Shown here piece after piece: positions 1 to 5,872 of a stretch of DNA of 6,559 nt (its first letter is position 1; each line of letters starts with the position of its first letter). The position numbers and the translations under genes were made by a program. This DNA comes from Microcaldota archaeon (GTDB taxonomy: Archaea; Micrarchaeota; Micrarchaeia; Burarchaeales; JAKAKT01), in contig JAPLWU010000080.1 in NCBI GenBank assembly GCA_026396425.1, positions 1 to 6,559 of the forward strand, read 5' to 3'. The notes under the pieces were generated by a model. The model did not search any database and was not told the DNA's origin. It was given only the letters and a program-made list of their open reading frames with translations.

Positions 1-2
1 AA

Positions 3-167
3 TGCGGGGACGAGGTTGAGGTTTCAGTGAGAAGTTTTGTCTCAAAAGGAATGTGCATTCCAGGCTCGCCCCCATCCCAGTCCCGCTGCCCTCCAATGGA
101 GGAAACAGGCGAGCCCGTCTTTAGAATAGCAAAACTCGAGATTTGCCCAGCGGAGGTTTCGCCATGA
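3..167 (+). CDS. 3' end of an unidentified Cys-containing protein (partial)
   Basis: An open frame enters from the left edge and runs for 54 codons to TGA at 165-167. The visible tail has no membrane segment, is rich in Pro, Ser and Glu, and has four cysteines (visible residues 1, 18, 29 and 48), which could form disulfides outside the cell. The last stretch alternates hydrophobic and charged residues (VFRIAKLEIC) like a beta strand. Its stop codon overlaps the start of the next gene in the sequence ATGA (164-167), which suggests the two genes are co-transcribed and translationally coupled. The frame, overlap and composition are seen directly. That it is a secreted or pilin-like protein acting with the next gene product is inference. 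The N-terminus lies outside the window, so no family can be named. Confidence 0.6.
   Translation, partial: CGDEVEVSVRSFVSKGMCIPGSPPSQSRCPPMEETGEPVFRIAKLEICPAEVSP
152..157 (+). promoter_or_regulatory. Shine-Dalgarno site fixing the start at 164
   Basis: GGAGGT lies six bases before the ATG at 164 and inside the upstream coding region. It is the strongest ribosome-binding match seen in the window and decides between the candidate starts at 143 and 164. It fits internal translation initiation in an operon, unlike the near-leaderless starts elsewhere in the window. Confidence 0.7.
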
Positions 168-982
168 GGGGTTTCCTTTTCACAATCTCGTTCACCCTGC
201 TCTTCCTCCTGTTCCTCCAGTTCTCGGTCTTCTACGCAAACGCGGAAAGGGAGAGGCTCGCCGCATCCGGCAATGCCATGGCCGTGAGAAATGAAAACGC
301 GATTGCGGCCGACATTGCTGGCGATTATGAAAAGCTCCTCGTGCTGGATTATTCGATTGAGCGCGGCGTGGGGAACAAACTCGGGCTCGTTGTCGAGGGA
401 AAATTGCCGGTCGAATGGAATGTCGATAATGCGGCCAGCGCCTACGCGGCATTCGTGGAGGAGAGTTATGCGAACGAGAGGAATGCGAACATAAACATTG
501 AACTTTCCCCGAATGGCGGAGCCGAACTCGAACCTATTGGTTTGAGGCACTATTACGAGGGCGGAGGCGCAGTTTCGATTATCGAGGGGAATGCGAACGA
601 ATACAACATCAGCCTCAACGTAAACGACTCGTGCGGCGAGTGCGCCAACGGCGGGAGCTGGGAGTGGGCGGCCGAAGGGGTTTTCATTGAAACGGAAATC
701 TACGCGAACGGAACGAGAGTGGGCATTGGCGGAAGCACGGGCGGCTATGTTGACCCTGCGACGACCAATACGCTCATACTTGCTTTTGACGGCGGGGGTT
801 CCCTCTCTCTTTCAATCGGCGGCTCGCCCGCGAAAGTGAGCGTTGAAATAGCCGGCGCTTCTGCCGATTGCAGGCTGGCGGCTTACGGAATCGGGAGCGG
901 CGAGGAAGCGAGGCTTGTTCTGCCCATAAACGTGAGCGTTGGGGATAGTGGGTTCGAGGGGCTCGTGCTAGAGAAGAAATGA
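164..982 (+). CDS. Membrane-anchored exported protein, possibly pilin-like (hypothetical)
   Basis: This gene encodes 272 residues. One strongly hydrophobic segment lies at about residues 4-24, directly after a very short MRG leader. The rest is soluble, rich in Gly, Ala and Asn, and has four N-glycosylation sequons (Asn148, Asn154, Asn182, Asn256) and cysteines at 157, 160 and 236. The shape (short basic leader, Gly, hydrophobic stalk, beta-rich C-terminal domain) resembles a type IV pilin-like or pseudopilin protein, but mature +5 Glu is absent, so an uncleaved N-terminal anchor is equally possible. The ATG at 164 is chosen over an in-frame ATG at 143. It has a GGAGGT ribosome site at 152-157 with good spacing and overlaps the upstream stop as ATGA, and the hydrophobic segment then starts at the N-terminus. 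It ends convergently with the pilin gene. Membrane anchoring is well supported; function is unknown. Confidence 0.8.
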   Translation: MRGFLFTISFTLLFLLFLQFSVFYANAERERLAASGNAMAVRNENAIAADIAGDYEKLLVLDYSIERGVGNKLGLVVEGKLPVEWNVDNAASAYAAFVEESYANERNANINIELSPNGGAELEPIGLRHYYEGGGAVSIIEGNANEYNISLNVNDSCGECANGGSWEWAAEGVFIETEIYANGTRVGIGGSTGGYVDPATTNTLILAFDGGGSLSLSIGGSPAKVSVEIAGASADCRLAAYGIGSGEEARLVLPINVSVGDSGFEGLVLEKK

Positions 983-1010
983 TTGCGCAGGTTCTCGGGA
1001 ACGGCACTCG

Positions 1011-1020
1011 AAAAGAAATA
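1011..1020 (-). terminator. Possible T-rich terminator of the pilin gene
   Basis: Read on the minus strand this stretch is TATTTCTTTT, about 50 bases beyond the pilin stop codon. Archaeal termination often needs only a T-rich tract without a hairpin. The assignment rests on composition and position alone. Confidence 0.25.
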
Positions 1021-1060
1021 GGCAATATGCCGATTCGAAATAGGCGGGTAATGCGACTGA

Positions 1061-1074
1061 TTTTTATTATTTAT
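1061..1074 (+). terminator. Possible T-rich terminator of the left-hand operon
   Basis: TTTTTATTATTTAT lies about 80 bases after the stop of the exported-protein gene and overlaps the last codon of the convergent pilin gene. T-rich tracts of this kind act as archaeal terminators, so the two convergent transcripts may end within each other's 3' regions. No hairpin is visible. Confidence 0.35.
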
Positions 1075-1526
1075 TCGCAGGTTCCCACGATCGGGTTCTG
1101 GCCCCTGAAAGTGAACAGCCTGCTTGTCGAGGGGTCGGTGTACTTTATCTGGATGTTGTAGGAGTAGGCCTGCCCAATCGTGCACGTGTGGCCTGAAACG
1201 TTGAGGTTGCTGGTCTGGCCCGGAGGCAGGATGAGCCCGTCAGGGTATATGTCGCCGGCCCCGTTGAGCGTCAGGTCGTCGATTCTTATCGTGAACGGTC
1301 TGTTGTTCTTTATGGTCAGTTCCGCGATGTTCGGGGCGATGCGGTAGTTGGCGGATATGCCCACCTCGGCTATGCTCGACCAGTAGGCCTCGCTCTGCTG
1401 CCTCGTTATTCCGCCGGATATGCCGGCGAACCCCCCGAGAACCCCGACTACGATTAGGGCTATTATCACCACGACTGAAAGTATAATCAGGTATTCAGTT
1501 GCAGCCTGTCCGCGCACCGCCTTCAT
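1071..1526 (-). CDS. Class III signal peptide pilin-like protein
   Basis: This gene encodes 151 residues. The N-terminus MKAVRGQAATEYL followed by a hydrophobic stretch (about residues 12-35) is the archaeal class III prepilin signal (DUF361-type). In characterised methanogen homologues a dedicated aspartic peptidase (EppA type) cuts before Gln, here between Gly6 and Gln7, leaving Glu at mature +5, the residue that helps pilin subunits pack. The mature protein keeps the hydrophobic helix as filament core and exposes a beta-rich head with Cys115 and Cys150, likely a disulfide, and a sequon at Asn109. The ATG at 1526 is chosen over a GTG at 1541 because the TATA box places the transcription start near 1535, downstream of the GTG. 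It lies next to an ATPase and two platform genes on the same strand, so it is the probable filament subunit. The signal type is clear; the filament's purpose (adhesion, uptake) is not shown. Confidence 0.88.
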   Translation of the reverse strand: MKAVRGQAATEYLIILSVVVIIALIVVGVLGGFAGISGGITRQQSEAYWSSIAEVGISANYRIAPNIAELTIKNNRPFTIRIDDLTLNGAGDIYPDGLILPPGQTSNLNVSGHTCTIGQAYSYNIQIKYTDPSTSRLFTFRGQNPIVGTCE

Positions 1527-1556
1527 GGAAACCACGTTCACTTATTCTGTTAAGGG

Positions 1557-1565
1557 ATTTATAAA
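1557..1565 (-). promoter_or_regulatory. TATA box of the pilin gene
   Basis: On the minus strand this reads TTTATAAAT, a close match to the archaeal TATA consensus, centred 35 bases before the ATG at 1526. Transcription would start near 1535, giving a leader of roughly 9 bases. A separate promoter suits a filament subunit that is needed in far greater amounts than the motor parts. Confidence 0.6.
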
Positions 1566-1571
1566 CATAAC

Positions 1572-1697
1572 TCATGCCGTGAATCCGCCGACAACGAACG
1601 CAAACGAGTCCGAGGATTCCATGGCCGCGAATCCCTCGAGAAGGATGCTGGCGAGCTTGGTAATGTGATTCTCTACGCTACGAATCCTCCGAGAAGG
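1572..1697 (-). repeat. Degenerate triple repeat of the platform gene's 3' end
   Basis: The last codons of the platform gene (reading FLLGGFVA, stop) recur twice downstream: once as LLEGFAA and once as FVVGGFTA followed by a stop at 1572-1574. On the plus strand, GAATCC-x-CCGA-x-AA-x-GAACG at 1581-1600 matches 1682-1701 at 17 of 20 positions, and CGAATCC-xx-CGAGAAGGA at 1629-1646 matches 1681-1698 at 16 of 18. The two downstream copies share one frame, 51 bases apart, which differs from that of the platform gene. This looks like a small duplicated and decaying gene tail; chance similarity is not excluded. Confidence 0.4.
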
Positions 1698-2641
1698 AAC
1701 GTGAGTATGTAGTTCTTGGCCACGTAGAAGAACACGAGCGAGCCGATGAGAATCATGGGCAGGTAGCGCAGGCCCACCAGCTCCCTCCCGTGGTGTATCA
1801 CGCCGATGAGCATGCTCGAAATGAGCGAGGTCACAACGAGAATCAGGACCGACATGTTGAAGATGAACTGGGCGGATATCGGAGCCGACATGCTGATGCC
1901 TATCTGGGTCGCGAGCAGCGAGTTCGGAGCGCTCAGCTTGGCGGTCATCTCGATGAACTGCATCGAGACGGCGAGCAGTATGGGCATCCCCACAATAACC
2001 GTGAAGAGGATGAAGACCACGTACATGTTCGTGCCGGATATGAGCTCCCTTCTCATCTCCTGGTTCTCGCGTATGTCCTCGGCGCTCGACTCGAGTATCT
2101 GCGAAACGCTTCCCCCGGAGCGCAGGCTCGTGGCGAAAAGCGAGATGGTGCGCTCGAGCGCAGAAGAGCGTATTCTTTTCGAGATTTCCTTTAATGCCTC
2201 GGTTATCGATTCAGTGCCGAGCGACTTCGCGGTCACGTACCTGATTTCCTCGTGGAGCGGGCCGAACTCCGGGCGGGAGGCCATGCGCAGCGCAATCACC
2301 GGGCTGACGCCGGCTTTTATGTTCGAGGCGGTTATCTGCAGGAGGTCCGGAAGCACGCGCTCGACCAGTTCGCGCCTCCCCTCGATTTGGAAGTAGAGGA
2401 TGATGTAGAAGAGCGAGACGATGGAGAAGAACATGAGGAACGGGACGAGGTGCGTGATGAACGGGTCGGTGACCGAGGCGACCACTAGGGCGAGGTATGT
2501 CAGGAGCGAGAGCACGAGCGAGGTAATGACTGCCGAGCCAATCCATGCGCGCGCGTCCATGCGGAGGCCGGCGTGCCTGAGCATCTCCTCTATGTGCCTC
2601 TTGACCGAATGCGGCGCCATTTCGCCAATCGAGTATATCAT
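1673..2641 (-). CDS. GspF/TadC-like pilus platform membrane protein (second copy)
   Basis: This gene encodes 322 residues. A short cytoplasmic N-terminus is followed by two membrane helices (about 35-58 and 63-86). Next comes a cytoplasmic helical domain (about 95-200) with the type II secretion F pattern: LPDLLQITASNIKAGVSPVI, a GTESITEAL turn, and LRSGGSVSQILESSAEDIRE. Three more helices follow (about 205-230, 257-281 and 291-319). Proteins of this family form the inner-membrane platform that couples the ATPase to pilin assembly. Its single F domain and length of about 300 residues fit TadB/TadC-type half-proteins rather than the longer archaellum FlaJ. The ATG at 2641 follows the preceding platform gene by 28 bases without a good ribosome site; a ten-codon frame starting next to the upstream stop bridges the gap and could couple translation. 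The family call is firm; pairing with the neighbouring paralogue is inferred from context. Confidence 0.87.
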   Translation of the reverse strand: MIYSIGEMAPHSVKRHIEEMLRHAGLRMDARAWIGSAVITSLVLSLLTYLALVVASVTDPFITHLVPFLMFFSIVSLFYIILYFQIEGRRELVERVLPDLLQITASNIKAGVSPVIALRMASRPEFGPLHEEIRYVTAKSLGTESITEALKEISKRIRSSALERTISLFATSLRSGGSVSQILESSAEDIRENQEMRRELISGTNMYVVFILFTVIVGMPILLAVSMQFIEMTAKLSAPNSLLATQIGISMSAPISAQFIFNMSVLILVVTSLISSMLIGVIHHGRELVGLRYLPMILIGSLVFFYVAKNYILTFLLGGFVA

Positions 2642-2669
2642 CGAATCAACCGATACGTCCTCTCTTTCA

Positions 2670-3557
2670 TCAATACAGCAGCGGCCTCCTCACCTTGATG
2701 TATTCCAGCAGTATTATCTCGGCCATGAAGCACACGAACACCAGCGCGATGAACACCGGCTCGCGCACGTTGACCGTGCTGAATGACGAGAGTATGACTA
2801 TGAGCGTTGCCCCGAGCGAGGGGATGGCGATTGCCACCACGACGTAGAGCAGCACCCAGAGGTTCATCTCCTGCGTGTACGAGCGTATCTGGTTGCGCTG
2901 GTAGCTCCGCAGGTTCTCGACCAGGTCGCGCAGGGCTCCCTGAAGGCTCGCCCCTGACCTGAGGACGACCACGAGCTCCCAGACCGTTTTCTTTATGAAC
3001 TCGGACTCGCTGCGCACCGCCATCCTCTCCAGCGCCTTCTCCTGCGACTCGCCCGCGTTGATGTCCTGGACCGCAGTGCGGAACTCCTGCGAAACCGTCC
3101 CGTACTGCGCGTTTGCCACGTTCTTCATTGCCTCGAAAAGAGAAACGCCGGAGCCTATCTGCACGAGCAGGTCCTTGAGCGCGAACACGAGTTCCTTGTC
3201 CTCCGACTCCGCCCTCTTGCGCGCCCTTATCCTCGGGTAGACGAGGAAAACGAAGAACATGAGCACGAAGGCCGCAACCGATGGTATGAGGGCGACGCGG
3301 AGCGGGGACCCGTTGTAGGCATCCCGCGTGCTGGCCGCAAAAAGCACCGGCACGAATAGCAGGGCAGCCCATGCAAGCGCGTTCAGCAGCGAGGTCATGA
3401 CGTACTCGCCCTGCGTGAGCTCCGAATCAAGCATCCTCAGGTAGAACCTCAGGTTCGTGAGCCTCGCAATGAACTCGCCCCAGCCCGCCGTCCTGTGCGC
3501 AACCGGGTAAGTGAGGGAATGCGGCAGGATGAACAGGATGCTCCTTATGCAAATCAC
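2670..3557 (-). CDS. GspF/TadB-like pilus platform membrane protein (first copy)
   Basis: This gene encodes 295 residues starting at GTG. An N-terminal cytoplasmic helix-rich part (about 1-50) precedes two membrane helices (about 54-76 and 87-109). A cytoplasmic F domain follows (about 120-230), with ALKDLLVQIGSGVSLFEAMK and LRSGASLQGALRDLVENLRS, the usual pair of helical repeats around a G-x-S/A-L turn. Two more helices lie at about 233-259 and 267-287. It would sit in the cytoplasmic membrane and bind the ATPase encoded 27 bases upstream. The GTG at 3557 is kept because a TATA-like box over the ATPase stop would start transcription just upstream, near 3562. The next in-frame ATG, at 3434, would remove the conserved-looking residues before the first helix. 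It is diverged from the following platform gene, so the platform is probably built from two different subunits. The exact start is the weakest point. Confidence 0.85.
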   Translation of the reverse strand: MICIRSILFILPHSLTYPVAHRTAGWGEFIARLTNLRFYLRMLDSELTQGEYVMTSLLNALAWAALLFVPVLFAASTRDAYNGSPLRVALIPSVAAFVLMFFVFLVYPRIRARKRAESEDKELVFALKDLLVQIGSGVSLFEAMKNVANAQYGTVSQEFRTAVQDINAGESQEKALERMAVRSESEFIKKTVWELVVVLRSGASLQGALRDLVENLRSYQRNQIRSYTQEMNLWVLLYVVVAIAIPSLGATLIVILSSFSTVNVREPVFIALVFVCFMAEIILLEYIKVRRPLLY

Positions 3558-3584
3558 CTACGAAGTATTTACGGCGTCATGCGT

Positions 3585-5330
3585 CTATTTAACGGTCCGG
3601 TTGAGCTTCTTGTCCTTCTTCGCAGCCTGCAAAACCGTGTCCGGCTCCTTGTAGTACAAGCCCATGACCTGGCCGACTTCGTCGACCGAGCGGATGCCGC
3701 GCCTGAGCATCCATTCGAGAATGAGCTTCTTGTCCCCAATGTCCGCCTTCAGCTCGTCCATGCTCATGCCCGTGTGTATGTTGAGCTCCTCGAAAATGCG
3801 CATGCTCTCGCCCACCTTCTCGAACTCGTCCGTGCGGGCCTTCCACCTGTAGAGTGGGTTGAGCGAAACCATCTCGACCGACGAGGTTATCATCTCGCTC
3901 AGCTCGTAGGTTCTCCTCATCCCGCTCCTCCTGTCCCTGTACTGCACGAGGAGGAGATGGAGCGACTGCATTTCTGCAGTTGGAATCTCGAACGGCGGGT
4001 GCGTGAGCCTCCTTATTACCTGCTGCCCGTTGTCCGCATGCAGGGTTGAGTAGACGGCATGGCCCGTGTGCATTGCCTCGAACAGCACCTCGGCCTCCCT
4101 CCTCTTCCTCACCTCGCCCACGATTATCCTGTCCGGCCTCATGCGCAGGGCGTTGACCATCAAATCAAGCATGCGTACTGCTCCTTTCCCTTCGGGGTTG
4201 GCGTTGCGCGTGGTGAGCGGAATCCAGTTCCACTTGAGGTATGAAGGAAGCGCCAGCTCTCTTGTATCCTCGATTGTGACAATCCTGTTCGCCGGGGGAA
4301 TCATGGCGCAGAGCGTGTTGAGCGTGCTCGTCTTGCCGCTCGCCGTTCCGCCGACAACGAGTATGTTCATCTCGTACTGCACGCACTGCCAGAGGAAAGC
4401 CGCAATCTCGGAGGAGAGCGTGTGGACTTTGGGCGAGAGGAAGTCGATTACGGTCCAGGGGTCGCGGGCGAACCTCCGTATCGTTATCGTATTCCCGCAC
4501 GAGGAAATGGGGAATAATGTGGCGTTTACTCTGTCGCCGGTATCCAGATAGGCATCTAGAATCGGCGTGAGCAGCGTTATGTCCCTTCCGGATTTCCTCC
4601 CAATCTGCGATGCATAGTTGTAAATCTCGTCCTCTGATTTCATGAAAAGGTTTGTCTTGAGCCAGCCCAGCTTCTTGTGATAAACGGAAAGCGGTTCGGT
4701 CGAGCCGTTTATGGCGATTTCCTCCAAATTATCGTCGGACATGAGGATTTCCAATTCGCCAAGCCCGTACATCGAGTGGAGCAGCATGCCGGCAACTATC
4801 TTCACCTCGCCGTCGCCTATCCCGGGAATCTGCTTTCGCAGGAGTTCGGAAGCCGCGGACTGGAACCTGTCCCTCACGCCCTCGGCTTTCCTCGGGTCGG
4901 TTATGTCCGCCGCCACTATCGGCACTGCGTGGGCCAGTTCATTGCGAATATGCTCAAGGAAAATTTCCGTATACGGGCCGACCGAAGGCATGTCGAGATT
5001 GTAGACCGGCCTGCTGTGCTCGGGCGAGTCGACTATCGAAACATCGCCCGAAACGAGGTGCGCCTTTATCTCGTACTCCTCGATGGCCTTGCCCCTGACC
5101 GTCTGCCTCCTATTCGAGGAGATTGGCGCGAGCAGCCTCACCACGGGCTTGGATATTATGTCCACCGGATAGGTGATTTCAATGACTCCGTTGTCCTGCA
5201 TGGACTTGGCTATGGCCTCGACCTCGCCTTCCTTGAGGTTCAGGCCCTTGGCAATCTGCGCGGTTGTTGCCTTGTTCCCTTTCGAGTTCTCGAGGATTAT
5301 GCAGATTTCGTCGACAACCGTCTTTATCAT
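3585..5330 (-). CDS. Pilus/secretion ATPase (GspE/VirB11/FlaI superfamily) with N-terminal winged helix
   Basis: This gene encodes 581 residues: the cytoplasmic motor that hydrolyses ATP to drive pilin assembly or secretion. Residues 4-55 form a winged-helix-like region (ATTAQIAKGLNLKEGEVEAI). The family's N-terminal subdomain follows (LEEIAINGSTEPLSVYHKKL, about 202-221). The catalytic core shows Walker A GGTASGKT (327-334, Lys333), the Asp box IEDTREL (353-359), Walker B RPDRIIVGEVR (398-408, Glu406) and the His box TGHAVYSTLHA (422-432). All key residues are intact, so it should be active. The tail (about 522-566, LILEWMLRRGIRSVDEVGQV) is a helical C-terminal domain of the kind seen in archaeal homologues. 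The ATG at 5330 is preferred over a TTG at 5351, since the TATA-like box at 5353-5360 puts the transcript start at about 5331. It heads the operon with the two platform genes. Whether it serves a pilus or another filament cannot be told from sequence. Confidence 0.93.
   Translation of the reverse strand: MIKTVVDEICIILENSKGNKATTAQIAKGLNLKEGEVEAIAKSMQDNGVIEITYPVDIISKPVVRLLAPISSNRRQTVRGKAIEEYEIKAHLVSGDVSIVDSPEHSRPVYNLDMPSVGPYTEIFLEHIRNELAHAVPIVAADITDPRKAEGVRDRFQSAASELLRKQIPGIGDGEVKIVAGMLLHSMYGLGELEILMSDDNLEEIAINGSTEPLSVYHKKLGWLKTNLFMKSEDEIYNYASQIGRKSGRDITLLTPILDAYLDTGDRVNATLFPISSCGNTITIRRFARDPWTVIDFLSPKVHTLSSEIAAFLWQCVQYEMNILVVGGTASGKTSTLNTLCAMIPPANRIVTIEDTRELALPSYLKWNWIPLTTRNANPEGKGAVRMLDLMVNALRMRPDRIIVGEVRKRREAEVLFEAMHTGHAVYSTLHADNGQQVIRRLTHPPFEIPTAEMQSLHLLLVQYRDRRSGMRRTYELSEMITSSVEMVSLNPLYRWKARTDEFEKVGESMRIFEELNIHTGMSMDELKADIGDKKLILEWMLRRGIRSVDEVGQVMGLYYKEPDTVLQAAKKDKKLNRTVK
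3586..3592 (-). promoter_or_regulatory. TATA-like box overlapping the ATPase stop, before the first platform gene
   Basis: TTAAATA on the minus strand overlaps the TAG stop of the ATPase gene. Its centre is about 32 bases before the GTG at 3557, so transcription would begin near 3562 with a leader of a few bases. It could give the platform genes their own transcript besides read-through from the ATPase promoter. AT-rich stop regions also produce such matches by chance. Confidence 0.35.
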
Positions 5331-5352
5331 GGCTAATGGGTGGTTTTTCAAT

Positions 5353-5360
5353 GAATAAAA
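5353..5360 (-). promoter_or_regulatory. TATA-like box of the pilus motor operon
   Basis: TTTTATTC on the minus strand is centred about 27 bases before the ATG at 5330, which would make the ATPase transcript leaderless. It is the main reason for choosing that start. It lies back to back with the promoter of the rightward membrane-protein gene in a 103-base divergent intergenic region. Confidence 0.45.
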
Positions 5361-5397
5361 GGGTTACTGTCCTCGCTCGCCAGCACCAGCGCGGGAA

Positions 5398-5411
5398 CCA
5401 AAGTTTAAATA
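5398..5411 (+). promoter_or_regulatory. Promoter (CCAAAG + TTTAAATA) of the first small membrane protein gene
   Basis: CCAAAG directly precedes TTTAAATA, matching an archaeal BRE plus TATA arrangement. The TATA centre is about 27 bases before the ATG at 5434, so the transcript is probably leaderless, although an AAGGA at 5424-5428 could also serve as a ribosome site. The same CCAAAG core with a TTAAATA box is found before the next gene and at the window's end. Confidence 0.55.
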
Positions 5412-5433
5412 CGGCCAACACCAAGGAAATAAC

Positions 5434-5829
5434 ATGGGCAAAAAAACGACTTTCATGAAAAAGGCACTTCTCGTCTTAATCGTGGTAATAGGGGTAAACG
5501 CCCTACCCTTTTTAGTGTTTAAAGGCCCTACACAATCTGGGAGCATGGTCTACCAGCTCATAGCTATTTGCGGTTGGATAAAGACAAGCTATACCCTCGT
5601 CGCTCTTGCCATGTTCATAGCCGCAGGCATAATCTTTCTAATGGAGCGAAGGATTGGAGAAGACAAAAGAGAATGGGCATCGGTGCTGAAAGTGGCATTC
5701 TTAGTTGGCGGGGTTATTGCCCTGCTGATTTACCTAAGTCTTCTTTCCTTCATCTCATTAAGCGTTGGATCAGGAACAGGGCTCACAGAACCACCCAACG
5801 AGTTCATCAGAGCATGTAGCTTGCCTTGA
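5434..5829 (+). CDS. Small three-helix membrane protein, unknown function
   Basis: This gene encodes 131 residues and I do not recognise the family. A basic N-terminus (MGKKTTFMKK) leads into a hydrophobic helix (about 11-29) that may be a signal anchor. A hydrophilic stretch follows (30-37) and then two helices (about 52-70 and 86-109) joined by a strongly charged loop, ERRIGEDKREWASVLK (71-86), likely cytoplasmic because of its basic residues. The C-terminal 20 residues are polar. The hairpin plan (helix ending LM, charged loop, Lys, helix) resembles that of the following gene product, suggesting distant paralogy. The ATG at 5434 is supported by the TATA spacing and an AAGGA just upstream. 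Third codon positions are much richer in A and T than in the pilus genes, and the strand switches here, which fits later acquisition. Membrane location is firm; role unknown. Confidence 0.75.
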   Translation: MGKKTTFMKKALLVLIVVIGVNALPFLVFKGPTQSGSMVYQLIAICGWIKTSYTLVALAMFIAAGIIFLMERRIGEDKREWASVLKVAFLVGGVIALLIYLSLLSFISLSVGSGTGLTEPPNEFIRACSLP

Positions 5830-5872
5830 AGCCAAAGGGTTAAATAGCGCGCAAAGGCATTCAATAGCGATG
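5829..5872 (+). repeat. 44-bp perfect direct repeat, copy 1 (promoter plus start codon)
   Basis: These 44 bases recur without a mismatch at 6516-6559, 687 bases away. The copy begins at the last base of the upstream gene's stop codon and ends on the ATG of the 166-residue gene. It contains CCAAAG (5832-5837), a TTAAATA box (5840-5846) and the whole stretch to the start codon. The copy is therefore a complete promoter cassette. Identity may extend further, since copy 2 is cut by the window edge. Confidence 0.95.
5840..5846 (+). promoter_or_regulatory. TATA box of the hairpin-repeat membrane protein gene
   Basis: TTAAATA is centred 27 bases before the ATG at 5870, the spacing expected for a leaderless archaeal transcript. 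No ribosome site precedes the ATG. The upstream CCAAAG (5832-5837) sits where a BRE would be expected. Confidence 0.6.

Noticed and set aside
143..163. Earlier ATG start for the exported protein
   Set aside because: It would put seven polar residues before the leader and lies upstream of the GGAGGT site that suits the ATG at 164.
1527..1541. Upstream GTG start for the pilin
   Set aside because: It lies only about 20 bases from the TATA centre, so it would probably not be in the mRNA; the ATG at 1526 gives the usual short class III leader.
1806..2396. 196-codon plus-strand frame opposite the second platform gene
   Set aside because: It is low-complexity in Ser, Arg and Met, lacks a start signal, and mirrors the codons of a well-supported gene.
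2638..3372. 244-codon minus-strand frame overlapping the first platform gene
   Set aside because: Its product is Arg/Gly/Ala-rich without membrane helices or motifs, while the alternative frame gives a clear GspF-like protein. Only its last ten codons may matter, for coupling to the next gene.
4677..5336. Long open frame (219 codons) on the plus strand opposite the ATPase gene, with others at 3495-4049 and 4066-4551
   Set aside because: The minus strand encodes an intact ATPase with all motifs across this stretch. The opposite frames are His/Arg/Leu-rich with no domain, as expected opposite a G+C-rich gene.
5331..5351. TTG start for the ATPase, seven codons upstream
   Set aside because: It lies between the TATA-like box and the expected transcript start; the ATG at 5330 fits a leaderless mRNA.
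5765..5869. N-terminal extension of the 166-residue membrane protein from an ATG at 5765
   Set aside because: It overlaps the previous gene, precedes the TATA box, and would bury the signal-like helix after 35 polar residues.
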